Assembly (NCBI RefSeq): GCF_003054195.1
Contig: NZ_QBKP01000003.1
Location: 340,525-404,524, forward strand
DNA length: 64,000 nt
Reading direction: 5' to 3'
Source: Gemmobacter caeni
GTDB taxonomy: Bacteria; Pseudomonadota; Alphaproteobacteria; Rhodobacterales; Rhodobacteraceae
This document shows, one piece after another, positions 55,153-62,921 of this stretch (its first letter is position 1; the number at the start of each line of letters is the position of its first letter). The notes beneath the pieces were generated by a model, which saw nothing but the letters and a program-made list of their open reading frames with translations, was not told where the DNA came from and did not search any database. Made by a program: the position numbers and the translations under genes.

Positions 55153-55711
55153 GCATCGTCTGAAACCCCTCTGCCCGCTGGGGGGCACCAGCCCGGCGCG
55201 GGCCAGCATCGGCCCGGTCACGCTGACCGAGGTTGTTGATGTGGCGCTGGCCTCCGTCTCGGCCCGCCTGGGGCGCACGGCGGAAGTGGCGGCGTCTGCT
55301 GCTGCGGCCGGCATCCCGCTGCCCGGTCCGGGCCGGTTCGAGGCCCGCGCGCCTTTCGCGGCTTTCTGGCTGTCGCCCGACAGCTGGATGGTCGAGGCAC
55401 CCTTTGCCACGCATGAAGACAGCCGCGCGGCGCTGCTGCCGGTGTTCGGTGATGCGGCCTCGATAACCGAACAGACCGACGCCTGGGTGCGGATCGACGT
55501 CACCGGCGAAGGGCTGCCCGCGCTGTTCGAGCGGCTGTGCAACGTCGATCTGGCCACCGCGCAGGAAGGTGCCGCGACCCGCACCATTCTGGAGCATATG
55601 GGCGTCTATGTGGTGAAGCGGGGCGCCGCGCAGGTCAGCGTGATCGGGGCGCGCTCTTCGGCCGCCGCCCTGTGGCACGCGCTGGACACCGCTGCGCATT
55701 CGGTGTTCTGA
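55145..55711 (+). CDS. mgdD: N-methylglutamate dehydrogenase subunit D (sarcosine oxidase gamma-like)
   Basis: A 188-residue SoxG-like subunit. AEHRLKPLCPLGGTSPARASIGPVTLTE, a middle WLSPDSWMVEAP and the end VSVIGARSSAAALWHALDTAA match the family. The GTG at 55145 follows GGAAGGAGAG and overlaps the mgdC stop by 8 bases; a TTG at 55121 is less likely. It is the last gene of the island's mgd operon and ends in a GC hairpin. Confidence 0.88.
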   Translation: MAEHRLKPLCPLGGTSPARASIGPVTLTEVVDVALASVSARLGRTAEVAASAAAAGIPLPGPGRFEARAPFAAFWLSPDSWMVEAPFATHEDSRAALLPVFGDAASITEQTDAWVRIDVTGEGLPALFERLCNVDLATAQEGAATRTILEHMGVYVVKRGAAQVSVIGARSSAAALWHALDTAAHSVF

Positions 55712-55719
55712 ACGGTTTC

Positions 55720-55739
55720 GCGGCCCCTCCGGGGGCCGC
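55720..55739 (+). terminator. GC hairpin after mgdD
   Basis: GCGGCCCC and GGGGCCGC form an 8-bp perfect stem with the loop TCCG, 9 bases past the stop. The double AT-rich palindrome follows directly. Confidence 0.6.
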
Positions 55740-55793
55740 GCGCAAATCTTTTGAGGAAAAGATTTGCAAATTTCTTCAGGAAGAAATTTGCGC
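55740..55793. repeat. Double AT-rich palindrome at the mgdD-cobF junction
   Basis: Two adjacent perfect 10-bp hairpins: CAAATCTTTT-GAGG-AAAAGATTTG (55743-55766) and CAAATTTCTT-CAGG-AAGAAATTTG (55767-55790). The whole is bounded by GCGCAAAT and ATTTGCGC. It separates convergent genes and may act as a two-way terminator. The second hairpin encodes the last residues of CobF. Confidence 0.85.
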
Positions 55794-56543
55794 CTGGCCC
55801 CGGCGGCGCAGCAGGTAAATATCCATGATCCAGCCATGTGCGGCGCGGGCTTCGGCGCGGGCGGCAATGATGCGTTGGCCAGCGTCAGCCAGCGGGCCGC
55901 TGTCGGTGATCTGGATGTGCATACCCGCATAGCCCGCCCACCAGATCTGTATGCCTTCCGGCGGCAGGCTCTGGAAGGAACATTCGCCGTCCAGCATCAC
56001 CACACAGGTATCGACGCCAGCCGGAAAGCCGGTTTCGCGCAATTGGCGCCCGGTGGTGATGGTGACGGGGCCGTCGATCTCGTTCAGCGGGATGGCATGG
56101 GCGGCGGTCAGCGCCTGGATTGAGGTAATGCCGGGGATGACCTCGATGTCCGGGCGCGGGTTCAGCCGGGTGGCGATGCGCAGGGTGCTGTCGTAAAGCG
56201 AGGGGTCACCCCAGACCAGCAGCGCGACGCGCGTCGCGCCGGGGTGGGCCGCGATACTGTCCACCCAGCGGGCGGCGATGGCATCATGCCAGTCTTCGAC
56301 CCTTTGGCGGTAATCGGCAGTTGCGGCGTCTCGCGTCGGATAGTCGAATTCGGCAATGCGGGTCGCGGGGTTTTCCAGCACCTCGGCGAGGATCTCGCGC
56401 CGGAGGTCGGCCAGATCGGCCTTCGCGCTGCCCTTGCGCGGCAAGAGGATCAGATCAGCGCGGTTCAGCGCGCGGATGGCTTGGCGCGTCAGGTGGTCGG
56501 GATTGCCGCTGCCAATTCCGACGAGGCTGAGGTGAAGGGTCAT
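55776..56543 (-). CDS. cobF: Precorrin-6A synthase (deacetylating)
   Basis: A 255-residue SAM-dependent tetrapyrrole methylase of aerobic cobalamin synthesis, which methylates C-1 of precorrin-5 and releases acetate. LSLVGIGSGNPDHLTRQAIRALNRADLIL opens the TP-methylase fold, and VWGDPSLYDSTLRIATRL and VIPGITSIQALTAAHAIPLNEI are CobF-like. The last five residues (AQISS) are encoded inside the AT-rich palindrome. It follows the CbiM-like gene by 51 bases, so it may be under the same riboswitch. Confidence 0.92.
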   Translation of the reverse strand: MTLHLSLVGIGSGNPDHLTRQAIRALNRADLILLPRKGSAKADLADLRREILAEVLENPATRIAEFDYPTRDAATADYRQRVEDWHDAIAARWVDSIAAHPGATRVALLVWGDPSLYDSTLRIATRLNPRPDIEVIPGITSIQALTAAHAIPLNEIDGPVTITTGRQLRETGFPAGVDTCVVMLDGECSFQSLPPEGIQIWWAGYAGMHIQITDSGPLADAGQRIIAARAEARAAHGWIMDIYLLRRRGQAQISS

Positions 56544-56594
56544 GGTCGCTCGGTCAAAGAGGCCGCCGCCCGGCTTTGGGCGGCGGCAGAAAGA

Positions 56595-57272
56595 TCAGGC
56601 GGCGGCGTGCAGGCGTTGGGTCACAAGGCCGGAACCCGCAAGGCCCTTGATGGCCTTGGCGGCTGCCAGAACAGCCAGATCCACCAGCGGTTCCACCGCG
56701 ACGACCAGCATGTAGGCGGCCCCGAAGGTCGAGACCTGCGCCATGGCCTCGGCGCTGAAGCCCATGCCGTAGAAAGCCCAGAAGGCGACCCAGGCGACGA
56801 TGCCCGCCTGATAGGCGGTCGACAGCGCCAGCGCCTGCCCGTAGCGCAGATCGACATAGGCGGTGCCGGGGGCGATGACGCGCCGCGCCAGTGCCTGAAG
56901 GCCGAACAGTGGCACCAGCAGGGTGGTGACGTTCATCCCGTATTGCGGCAGGTCGAAGGGGGCGAAGAACATCCCCTGGATCAGCAGGCCAAGCGCCAGC
57001 CCGATGGCCGCCGGAGCGGCGCCGAACAGCAGGAACAGGGTCGAGCCAAGGATGAGATGCACCTCGGATACGCCGACGGGCACATGGGGAAGCACCTCGA
57101 AGAAGGTGAAGGTGGCGGCGGTGGCCAGCACGCTGCGCGCCAGCAGCGACACTGCACCCTGTTCGCGGATCGCGGCAAAGGCGGTTTTCAGCGTGTAAAG
57201 CCCGGCGGTGGCGGCGGTGGCGGCACCAAGCATCAGCTTGGCCCCGGAAACGAGGCCCGGTTCGATATGCAT
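56595..57272 (-). CDS. CbiM-like cobalt ECF-transporter permease
   Basis: A 225-residue membrane protein starting MHIEPGLVSGAKLMLG, with about six or seven hydrophobic segments and the His-containing stretch LPHVPVGVSEVHLILGSTLFLLFGAAPAAIGLALGLLIQG typical of CbiM/NikM substrate-binding permeases. It should take up Co2+ for corrin synthesis. Upstream lies a cobalamin riboswitch and downstream cobF, which supports the assignment. Its ATPase and CbiQ partners are not in the window. Confidence 0.8.
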   Translation of the reverse strand: MHIEPGLVSGAKLMLGAATAATAGLYTLKTAFAAIREQGAVSLLARSVLATAATFTFFEVLPHVPVGVSEVHLILGSTLFLLFGAAPAAIGLALGLLIQGMFFAPFDLPQYGMNVTTLLVPLFGLQALARRVIAPGTAYVDLRYGQALALSTAYQAGIVAWVAFWAFYGMGFSAEAMAQVSTFGAAYMLVVAVEPLVDLAVLAAAKAIKGLAGSGLVTQRLHAAA

Positions 57273-57314
57273 GATCTGTCTCCTCTGGCCGTCACACCCG
57301 ACGGCCGTGGTTTC

Positions 57315-57500
57315 GGTTCATGCAAGGCCGGTCTCCTGGCTTGCGGGTCGTGGCGCGTCCCGGCCTTCCCGGTGCCTTTGGGGCACCAGTGGCGGATGGG
57401 GGCGCTCTCCGCTCACAGTCGCGGGGGCGGCCGGGGCTTCGGGCGCCTGACTGGGTTCGCCCTTCCCCGTTCCCGATTGAGTCCGGTGCTTGGCACCTGA
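57315..57500 (-). promoter_or_regulatory. Cobalamin (B12) riboswitch
   Basis: On the minus strand, upstream of the CbiM-like gene, the order of conserved blocks is right: CAATCGGGAA, CCCGCGACTGTGAGCGG, GCCACTG, and the B12 box GCAAGCCAGGAGACCGGCC (57326-57344). It should switch off cobalt uptake, and possibly cobF, when adenosylcobalamin is present. Ends are approximate. Confidence 0.92.
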
Positions 57501-57637
57501 TGGACACCTTGCCGCCTCGTTCTGTGGCGAAAGGGCGCTTGCGTCAAGCGGGCTTTGCGACGGTCTGGTGCGCTTTGCGACGGGCGGGCGGGGCCGGGGC
57601 GGTTGCGGGCCGCGCGGGCTTGGGGCAAAACGGTGTC

Positions 57638-59239
57638 ATGGACCTGTTCGAAGACCCCCAGCCCCAGCAGGGCAACCAGCCCGAATATACCGTGTCGGAG
57701 CTTTCCGGCGCAGTGAAACGCATGATTGAAGGCGAATTCGGCCTTGTCCGCGTGCGGGGCGAGATCGGGCGAGTCTCGCGCCCGTCCTCGGGGCATATGT
57801 ATTTCGACCTGAAGGATGACCGTTCGGTCATTGCCGCCGTCTCCTGGAAGGGGCAGGTGGCACGGATGCAGGTGCGCCCTGAAGAGGGGATGGAGGTCGT
57901 GGCCACCGGCCGGATGACCACCTTTCCGGGCCAGTCGAAATACCAGCTGATTGTCGAGGATGTGGCCCCCGCAGGGGCCGGTGCCCTGATGGCCATGCTG
58001 GAAAAGCGCCGCGCCGCCTTGCAGGCCGAGGGGCTGTTTGACCCCGCGCGCAAAAAGCCTGTCCCTTATCTGCCCGGCGTGATCGGGGTGGTCACATCGC
58101 CCTCGGGTGCGGTGATCCGCGACATCCTGCACCGGCTGCGCGACCGCTTTCCCCGCCATGTCCTGATCTGGCCGGTGGCGGTCCAGGGGGAGAAATGCGC
58201 AGCCGAGGTGGCGGCGGCCATTCTTGGCTTCAACGCGATCGAACCCGGCGGCCCAGTGCCGCGGCCCGATCTGCTGATCGTGGCGCGGGGCGGTGGCTCT
58301 CTGGAGGATCTGTGGGGATTCAACGAGGAAATCGTGGTGCGGGCGGCGGCGGCCAGCCGCATTCCGCTGATTTCCGCCGTGGGGCACGAAACCGACACCA
58401 CGCTGATCGACTTCGCGGCTGACCGCCGGGCGCCAACGCCGACCGCCGCCGCCGAGATGGCGGTGCCGGTGCGGCTGGACCTGCTCGCCGCGGTCGATGG
58501 CTTCGGGGCGCGTCTCAGCCGGGCGATGGCGCAGGGGGCCGAGCGGCGGCGGGTGCGGTTGTCCGATCTGGGCCGGGCGCTGCCCCGGCTCGACATGCTG
58601 CTGGGCGGGCCGGGCCAGCGATTCGACGCGGCGGTGCAACGGCTGGGCGGCGCGTTGGGGCTGATGGTCACCCGCAAGCGTGGCGCCTACGAGGCGCGTG
58701 CCGGGCGCCTGCGTCCCGAGGCGCTGCGCGCCCTGATCGCGGGCCGGGCCGAGCGGCTGCAGGTGCTGACCGCCCGCGCGGATACGGGAATGGAGCGGCG
58801 GCAGGAGCGCAGCCATGCGGGCCTCGATAAATGGGCCTCACGGCTCGCGCCCGCGCTGGCGCGTCTGCTGTCCGGAGCCAAAACCCAGATTGCCCGCGAC
58901 CGGGATCGTCTGGGCGTTCTGGCAAGCCGACTGGAAACCGCACCTGCACAACGGTTGGCCCGCGCCACAGAACGGCTGGACGGGCTGGAGCGGATGCGGA
59001 AGACGCTGGGCTATCAGGCGACACTGGCGCGGGGCTATGCCGTCGTACGGGCCGGAGGCGCCGTCATCACCAGTGCCGAACTTGCCCGCGAGGCCGCCGC
59101 GCTGGAGATCGAGTTCCGCGACGGCCGCGTCACGACCGGCCCCGGCACCTCCGTGGCGCCATCCGCCGAAGGCCCCCTGCGCACCCCCCGCAAGCCCCGT
59201 CCCCGCGAGGAGGGGCCGGATCAGGGCAGCCTGTTCTGA
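57638..59239 (+). CDS. xseA: Exodeoxyribonuclease VII large subunit
   Basis: A 533-residue single-strand DNA nuclease subunit. The N-terminal OB domain starts EYTVSELSGAVKRMIEGEFGLVRVRGEIGRVSRPSSGHMYFDLKDD. The nuclease core has GVIGVVTSPSGAVIRDILHRLRDRFP and RGGGSLEDLWGFNEEIVVRAAAASRIPLISAVGHETDTTLIDFAADRRAPTPTAAAEMA. ATG 57638 (MDLFEDPQPQQ) is the family-like start; the frame is open further upstream through the riboswitch region but that is not coding. xseB is not adjacent. Confidence 0.95.
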   Translation: MDLFEDPQPQQGNQPEYTVSELSGAVKRMIEGEFGLVRVRGEIGRVSRPSSGHMYFDLKDDRSVIAAVSWKGQVARMQVRPEEGMEVVATGRMTTFPGQSKYQLIVEDVAPAGAGALMAMLEKRRAALQAEGLFDPARKKPVPYLPGVIGVVTSPSGAVIRDILHRLRDRFPRHVLIWPVAVQGEKCAAEVAAAILGFNAIEPGGPVPRPDLLIVARGGGSLEDLWGFNEEIVVRAAAASRIPLISAVGHETDTTLIDFAADRRAPTPTAAAEMAVPVRLDLLAAVDGFGARLSRAMAQGAERRRVRLSDLGRALPRLDMLLGGPGQRFDAAVQRLGGALGLMVTRKRGAYEARAGRLRPEALRALIAGRAERLQVLTARADTGMERRQERSHAGLDKWASRLAPALARLLSGAKTQIARDRDRLGVLASRLETAPAQRLARATERLDGLERMRKTLGYQATLARGYAVVRAGGAVITSAELAREAAALEIEFRDGRVTTGPGTSVAPSAEGPLRTPRKPRPREEGPDQGSLF

Positions 59240-59496
59240 CGCACAGCTCGCCGGACTGCCCCGGCAACCCCGTGGGCCGATGGGCGCAGGGAGTCCTCCG
59301 GGGCATCTTGCGCGAGGGGCCGGAGGCTGGAGGCGCGTACAGCCGCATCGGACGGCGCAGATGATGTGATCGCGCCCGACGGCATCAATCCTGCTGGCCT
59401 GGCACCGCAGGCCCTTAAGCCTAACTTCCGCAGCCTTCAGAACCACAAAAGCCTCCTTGCGGGGGCTTTGTATGTAGCTGAAATCCTAGGGATTTT
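59240..59496. other. Gap between xseA and the att site
   Basis: About 257 bases of chromosome with no convincing gene. It contains the minus-strand terminator at 59448-59469. The rest is GC-rich spacer. Confidence 0.5.
59448..59469 (-). terminator. Terminator of the original tRNA-Asn transcript
   Basis: On the minus strand AAAGCCCCC-GCAA-GGAGGCTTT (one G-U pair) is followed by T-rich sequence. It lies 28 bases past the 3' end of the tRNA-Asn fragment, as for a tRNA terminator left at its chromosomal place. Confidence 0.7.
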
Positions 59497-59542
59497 TGGC
59501 TCCGGCGGTAGGGATCGAACCTACGACCAATTGATTAACAGT
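59497..59542 (-). tRNA. tRNA-Asn 3' fragment (att site of the integrated element)
   Basis: Minus strand. The pieces are the anticodon loop CTGTTAA (anticodon GTT, 59535-59541), 3' anticodon stem TCAAT, variable region TGGTC, T arm GTAGGTTCGATCCCTAC (59508-59524), acceptor strand CGCCGGA, discriminator G and encoded CCA (59497-59499). The bases 5' of the loop (GGATA) cannot pair with TCAAT, and no D arm or 5' acceptor TCCGGCG follows. This is therefore only the 3' half, the copy displaced by integration; the whole gene should be at the other end of the element. Confidence 0.85.
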
Positions 59543-59564
59543 ATCCAGCAGCGCGACCCGACGC

Positions 59565-59651
59565 AGCCCTATGCAGCCCGAAGCAACCCTATAGCATACG
59601 GAAAACATAGCGATTTCAGTTGCTTGGCCGATGTGATAAGCCCTATGCAGC
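59565..59651. repeat. 13-base direct repeats next to the att site
   Basis: AGCCCTATGCAGC occurs exactly at 59565-59577 and again at 59639-59651, 74 bases apart. A related AACCCTATAGCAT lies between. Their place between the att core and the integrase gene suits arm-type integrase sites. Confidence 0.5.
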
Positions 59652-59704
59652 ATTTCGCAGCATGACCGCTGGTGCTGTTGATCTGCTTATGAGGAGCTGC
59701 CGAC

Positions 59705-61045
59705 ATGCCCGACCCGACCCGCAAACACCCGCCCCTGAAACTCACGAAGGGGTACATCGACAAAGTGACCCCCGGACCCGCTGACGAACTGCACTGGGAT
59801 ACGGACGTGAAGGGCTTCGGCCTGCGCGTGACCCCCACACGCAAGCTGACGTTCATCGTGCAGGGTCGCGTCGGCGGGGTTGGCACCGCTGCCCGTATCA
59901 CCATCGGGCCTTACGGCGTGTTCACCGTGGACCAAGCCCGCGAGGTGGCGCGCGAACACTTGCGGTCGATGCGCATGGGGGTTGACCCGCGCGAGGTGAA
60001 GAAACAGCAGGAGGCAGAGCGCCAGCAGAAGGTGACCGAGGGGGTCACGTTGATGCAGGTCTATGAAAGCTATGTCAGCCGACCCGGCGCGCTCAAGCCG
60101 TCCACCCGCAAGTGGTATGAGTTCTACGTCACGAAGGTTTTTGCTGACTGGCAGGATAAGCCCGTAGTCAGCATCACCCGCGACATGGTCAAGGATCGGC
60201 ACGCCCAGCTTGCCCGCGACGGGTTGCCGGGGAAGAAGGTCCGCAAGGGCGGGGCACCAGCCAGCGCCAACTCGGCGATGGTCGTCTTGCGTATCCTGCT
60301 GAACTACGCCGCCGACGAGCACCAGCTTGCCGACGGGTCGCCGCTCATTGCCAGCAACCCCGTGGCCGCGATGAAGCGTCACTGGGCACCAGCGGGAGAT
60401 CGCACCGACCGCTACATTCCCTTCGAGAAGGTGGGCGAGGTCTGGAATGCGCTGCATGAGGCGCGGACCACAGCACGGAACGGCGACATTCTGGCCGGGA
60501 TCAACTTCGTACTGTTCTTGATGACCACAGGTGCCCGCCGCTCCGAGGTCGCCAGCCTGCGCTGGTCGGATGTGTGCATCGACCGCGACGACCCCGCCAA
60601 AAGCTACTGGTTCGCGGATGACCGGAAAGTCGGCAAGCCGACGCGGTTCCCCTTGTCGTCCGCAGCGGCCGTAATCCTTGACGCCTGCAAGCGGGTTGAC
60701 GGGAACGACCATATCTTCCCGAGCCGTGGGAAGGGTGGGCACATCGTTGACCCGCGCGGCGCGCTGGAACTGGTGGACAAGGTGGCCGGGCGCGTCGTGG
60801 GTGCGCATGGGCTTCGAAAGTCGTTCAGCAACATTTCTCAGCGCGAGCTTCGCATCGAGAAGTTCCGCACCGACCTGTTGATCGGGCACAAGCCAGCCCA
60901 AGAGGACGTGACGAGCCGCGCCTACCTTGATCTGACGGACCTTCGTTGGCTTTACCCCGAGGTGGAGGCTATCGGGGCTTGGATTGTGCAGAAGGGGGCG
61001 GTTGCCGCAGGGCGCAACGTGGTCCCGCTGGTGCGGCCAGCGTGA
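59705..61045 (+). CDS. Tyrosine-type site-specific integrase
   Basis: A 446-residue integrase. An N-terminal DUF4102-like arm-binding domain (GYIDKVTPGPADELHWDTDVKGFGLRVTPTRKLTFIVQGR) precedes the SAM-like core-binding domain and the catalytic domain. Catalytic residues visible: R in TTGARRSEVASLRW (~278), HGLRKSF (~371-377), H in LIGHK (~395) and Y in SRAYLDL (~407). GAGGAG precedes the ATG. It is next to the tRNA-Asn att site, so it should catalyse integration there. Confidence 0.95.
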   Translation: MPDPTRKHPPLKLTKGYIDKVTPGPADELHWDTDVKGFGLRVTPTRKLTFIVQGRVGGVGTAARITIGPYGVFTVDQAREVAREHLRSMRMGVDPREVKKQQEAERQQKVTEGVTLMQVYESYVSRPGALKPSTRKWYEFYVTKVFADWQDKPVVSITRDMVKDRHAQLARDGLPGKKVRKGGAPASANSAMVVLRILLNYAADEHQLADGSPLIASNPVAAMKRHWAPAGDRTDRYIPFEKVGEVWNALHEARTTARNGDILAGINFVLFLMTTGARRSEVASLRWSDVCIDRDDPAKSYWFADDRKVGKPTRFPLSSAAAVILDACKRVDGNDHIFPSRGKGGHIVDPRGALELVDKVAGRVVGAHGLRKSFSNISQRELRIEKFRTDLLIGHKPAQEDVTSRAYLDLTDLRWLYPEVEAIGAWIVQKGAVAAGRNVVPLVRPA

Positions 61046-61384
61046 TCGCCCCGTATCCCCCGAAAATCGCCGGCAGCAGCCGGGGTGCGCTACCCGCCGC
61101 CGTGTGGGTGGCGCGAAACGGGATCGCGGCTGTAGCCCGGCGCTGCGCGGCGGTTTCATCTAGTAAGCGGTCGTTAACTTGTCTCGCAAAAACAAAGTCT
61201 TGACCGAATCGGCGGGCGATGCCATGAGGTTTCTATCCCGTGGGGTATCCAATCCCAAGCGACAGGTGTCGCGAGCCACCGGCGATAGGCGGACGTAACA
61301 GCCGCAAGGCAGGCGTTTGATGAGCCCCGCTCGTCCGCTTGCCCTTTATGCATTTGCGGCGATGGGCATTGGCATGAAAGGCTG
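61046..61384. other. Gap after the integrase
   Basis: About 340 bases with no gene I can support. A minus-strand open frame (61174-61392) has no recognisable character. The region is less GC-rich than the host genes and may hold the promoter for the 85-residue gene. Confidence 0.4.
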
Positions 61385-61642
61385 ATGAACATGACGTTTG
61401 ACTATTCTGAATCCGAGATCCAAGAGGCGCTCGACGAACTGGTGGCCACTGGTCAGGTCGTTAGAGAGGGCGATGGCTACTACGTTCCTGAGGAAGCAAA
61501 AGACTTCGGACCGACCACCACGGAAGAGAAATTGGCGATTGAAACCCTGATCGCGGCCTTCGATCTTGCGCAGGGCGATTTCGTCTCGATGTCGTGCTTT
61601 GATGATCGGGTGGAGATTCAGGTGAACCGCGCCGTTCGGTAG
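61385..61642 (+). CDS. Small acidic protein, possible winged-helix (85 aa)
   Basis: MTFDYSESEIQEALDELVATGQVVREGDGYYVPEEAKDFG looks like a winged-helix tail (helix, then a short beta-wing GDGYYVPEE), followed by a helical part (TTEEKLAIETLIAAFDLAQGD). No family is recognised. The ATG at 61391 is an alternative start. It ends before a strong terminator, which supports it being expressed. Confidence 0.6.
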   Translation: MNMTFDYSESEIQEALDELVATGQVVREGDGYYVPEEAKDFGPTTTEEKLAIETLIAAFDLAQGDFVSMSCFDDRVEIQVNRAVR

Positions 61643-61922
61643 TTTGTCGCCACATAAACCCGCCCCTGCGGTTGCCGGGGCGGGTTTCATCCGAGTGCAT
61701 TTGTCGTTTGCCCGACGCATTACGGCTGTGCAATGCTGCCCCTTGCACCCTATCCGGGTGCCGTGCCGAGCGGGGCCGTAAGCCGCTACATCAGCCGTTG
61801 GAGTAAGGCGCAAGCCCCAGGACACGGACACTCTGCCGGAGGAACCCCTTCGGTGCTGGTGACCACAGCTCAACCGTCCGTCAGCCGCGACATGCGGCAT
61901 CGGCAAGCTGCGGAGTCGCCAT
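61643..61922. other. Gap between the 85-residue gene and the HTH gene
   Basis: The first 45 bases hold the terminator. The remaining ~235 bases have an open frame at 61733-61936 in an overlapping frame that I do not trust. The promoter of the HTH gene is likely here, and an unannotated small RNA cannot be excluded. Confidence 0.4.
61656..61687 (+). terminator. Strong hairpin terminator
   Basis: AAACCCGCCCC and GGGGCGGGTTT form an 11-bp perfect stem around a 10-base loop, 13 bases after the 85-residue gene. Both arms end in A/T runs, so it could act in both directions. Confidence 0.8.
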
Positions 61923-62189
61923 ATGGCACATCCTGACGACCTTCTCACCAGCACGGAGACCGCCGCCCTTCTGGGCATCAAGCGGGGCACGCTGGAACTG
62001 TGGCGGCAGAAGGGGCAAGGCCCCAAGTTCGCCAAGCTGGGCACCGCGTCCCAAGCCCATATCCGCTATCGCCGCTCTGACGTGGCCGCGTTCATTGAAC
62101 AGCGCCTCTATGCCAGCACCAGCCATTACACGGCCGCGCTGGCGACCCTTAGACCCGATGTCAAACGGGCCGGGGGCGCATCGGAATGA
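61923..62189 (+). CDS. AlpA/excisionase-like helix-turn-helix protein
   Basis: An 88-residue protein. DLLTSTETAALLGIKRGTLELWRQKGQGPKFAKLG is the MerR/AlpA-type HTH, and IRYRRSDVAAFIEQRL is the usual end of the domain. Such proteins act as excisionases (recombination direction factors) or activators in tRNA-integrated elements. Its place 0.9 kb after the integrase fits that role. Confidence 0.85.
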   Translation: MAHPDDLLTSTETAALLGIKRGTLELWRQKGQGPKFAKLGTASQAHIRYRRSDVAAFIEQRLYASTSHYTAALATLRPDVKRAGGASE

Positions 62190-62255
62190 AAATGCTGGAC
62201 CATTTCAGCGGCTATCCCCGAAGGCACCGCAATCCCCGAACTGACCGCACCCCCG

Positions 62256-62921
62256 ATGGGCAAGGCGGAGGTGATCGACTTCGCAGCAGTCGTGAGCCGC
62301 CGCGCTGAGAAGTTCGGCCAGACCATTGACACCCTCTCCGCTGGCATCGCCATGCGGGGCCGTGAGGCTGCCGACAGCCTCGCCCGGGCGGACTTCCCGC
62401 CGGAGGCGCAGGCAGAGGCCGCGCGGAAGGCGGAGGCCAAGGCCCGCAAGGAGGTCGTGACCAACAGCACCGACCGCCGGTGGGACATGCTGAAGGAGCT
62501 GAAGGCGGCGGAGGACACCACCCGCACCACCGCCGCGCTCTTTGCCTCGCCGCAGGCCGTCCTCGCCCGGGCCGGTCTGGGCACCACCGAACGCACCAAC
62601 TTTGAGGCGCAGCTCGCGGGCTCCGGCCCAGCGCAGCTGATGAACCTCGCCACCTTCGCCATCGCCACCAAGAACGCGGTCCTCGGAGCCGCCCTCTGTG
62701 CGGTGTGCGAGCGGATGCCCCGGCGTGACCGGCCCTTCTCCCCTGCCGACTTGGCCGACCGCCTCGTGGGCGAGGAGACCCGGGCCGTGCAAGCCGCCAT
62801 CGAGACCATCCGCGCCGCTGCCCAGCGGGCAATCGTCGCCAACCGCGAGTTTGAGCGCGGGCGGGTGAGCCCGCTTGACCGCGTGAAGGTCGCACTCAAG
62901 AGCCAGAAGGAGGCCAACTGA
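62256..62921 (+). CDS. Unknown Ala-rich helical protein of the element (221 aa)
   Basis: Highly charged and helical, with likely coiled-coil stretches (PEAQAEAARKAEAKARKEVVTN; RWDMLKELKAAEDTTRTTA). It is not recognised as a known phage or plasmid family. No good ribosome site precedes ATG 62256. The frame is open back to 62190 and reads coding-like (GTAIPELTAPP before the Met), so the true start may be a non-standard codon or the 5' end may be damaged. Its stop overlaps the next start (ATGA-type overlap at 62921). Confidence 0.6.
   Translation: MGKAEVIDFAAVVSRRAEKFGQTIDTLSAGIAMRGREAADSLARADFPPEAQAEAARKAEAKARKEVVTNSTDRRWDMLKELKAAEDTTRTTAALFASPQAVLARAGLGTTERTNFEAQLAGSGPAQLMNLATFAIATKNAVLGAALCAVCERMPRRDRPFSPADLADRLVGEETRAVQAAIETIRAAAQRAIVANREFERGRVSPLDRVKVALKSQKEAN

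Noticed and set aside
52132..55587. 1151-codon minus-strand open frame opposite mgdC
   Set aside because: It covers mgdC, part of mgdD and mgdB in antisense; no recognisable domain despite its length.
50686..55711. Naming the cluster soxBDAG (sarcosine oxidase)
   Set aside because: Gene order is the same, but gmaS and mgsABC in the same island and the Cys-free delta subunit favour mgdABCD. It remains the main alternative.
61174..61392. 72-codon minus-strand open frame after the integrase
   Set aside because: Cys/Trp/Arg-rich with no motif; likely non-coding control region.
61733..61936. 67-codon plus-strand open frame before the HTH gene
   Set aside because: It overlaps the HTH start in another frame and shows no protein-like pattern.
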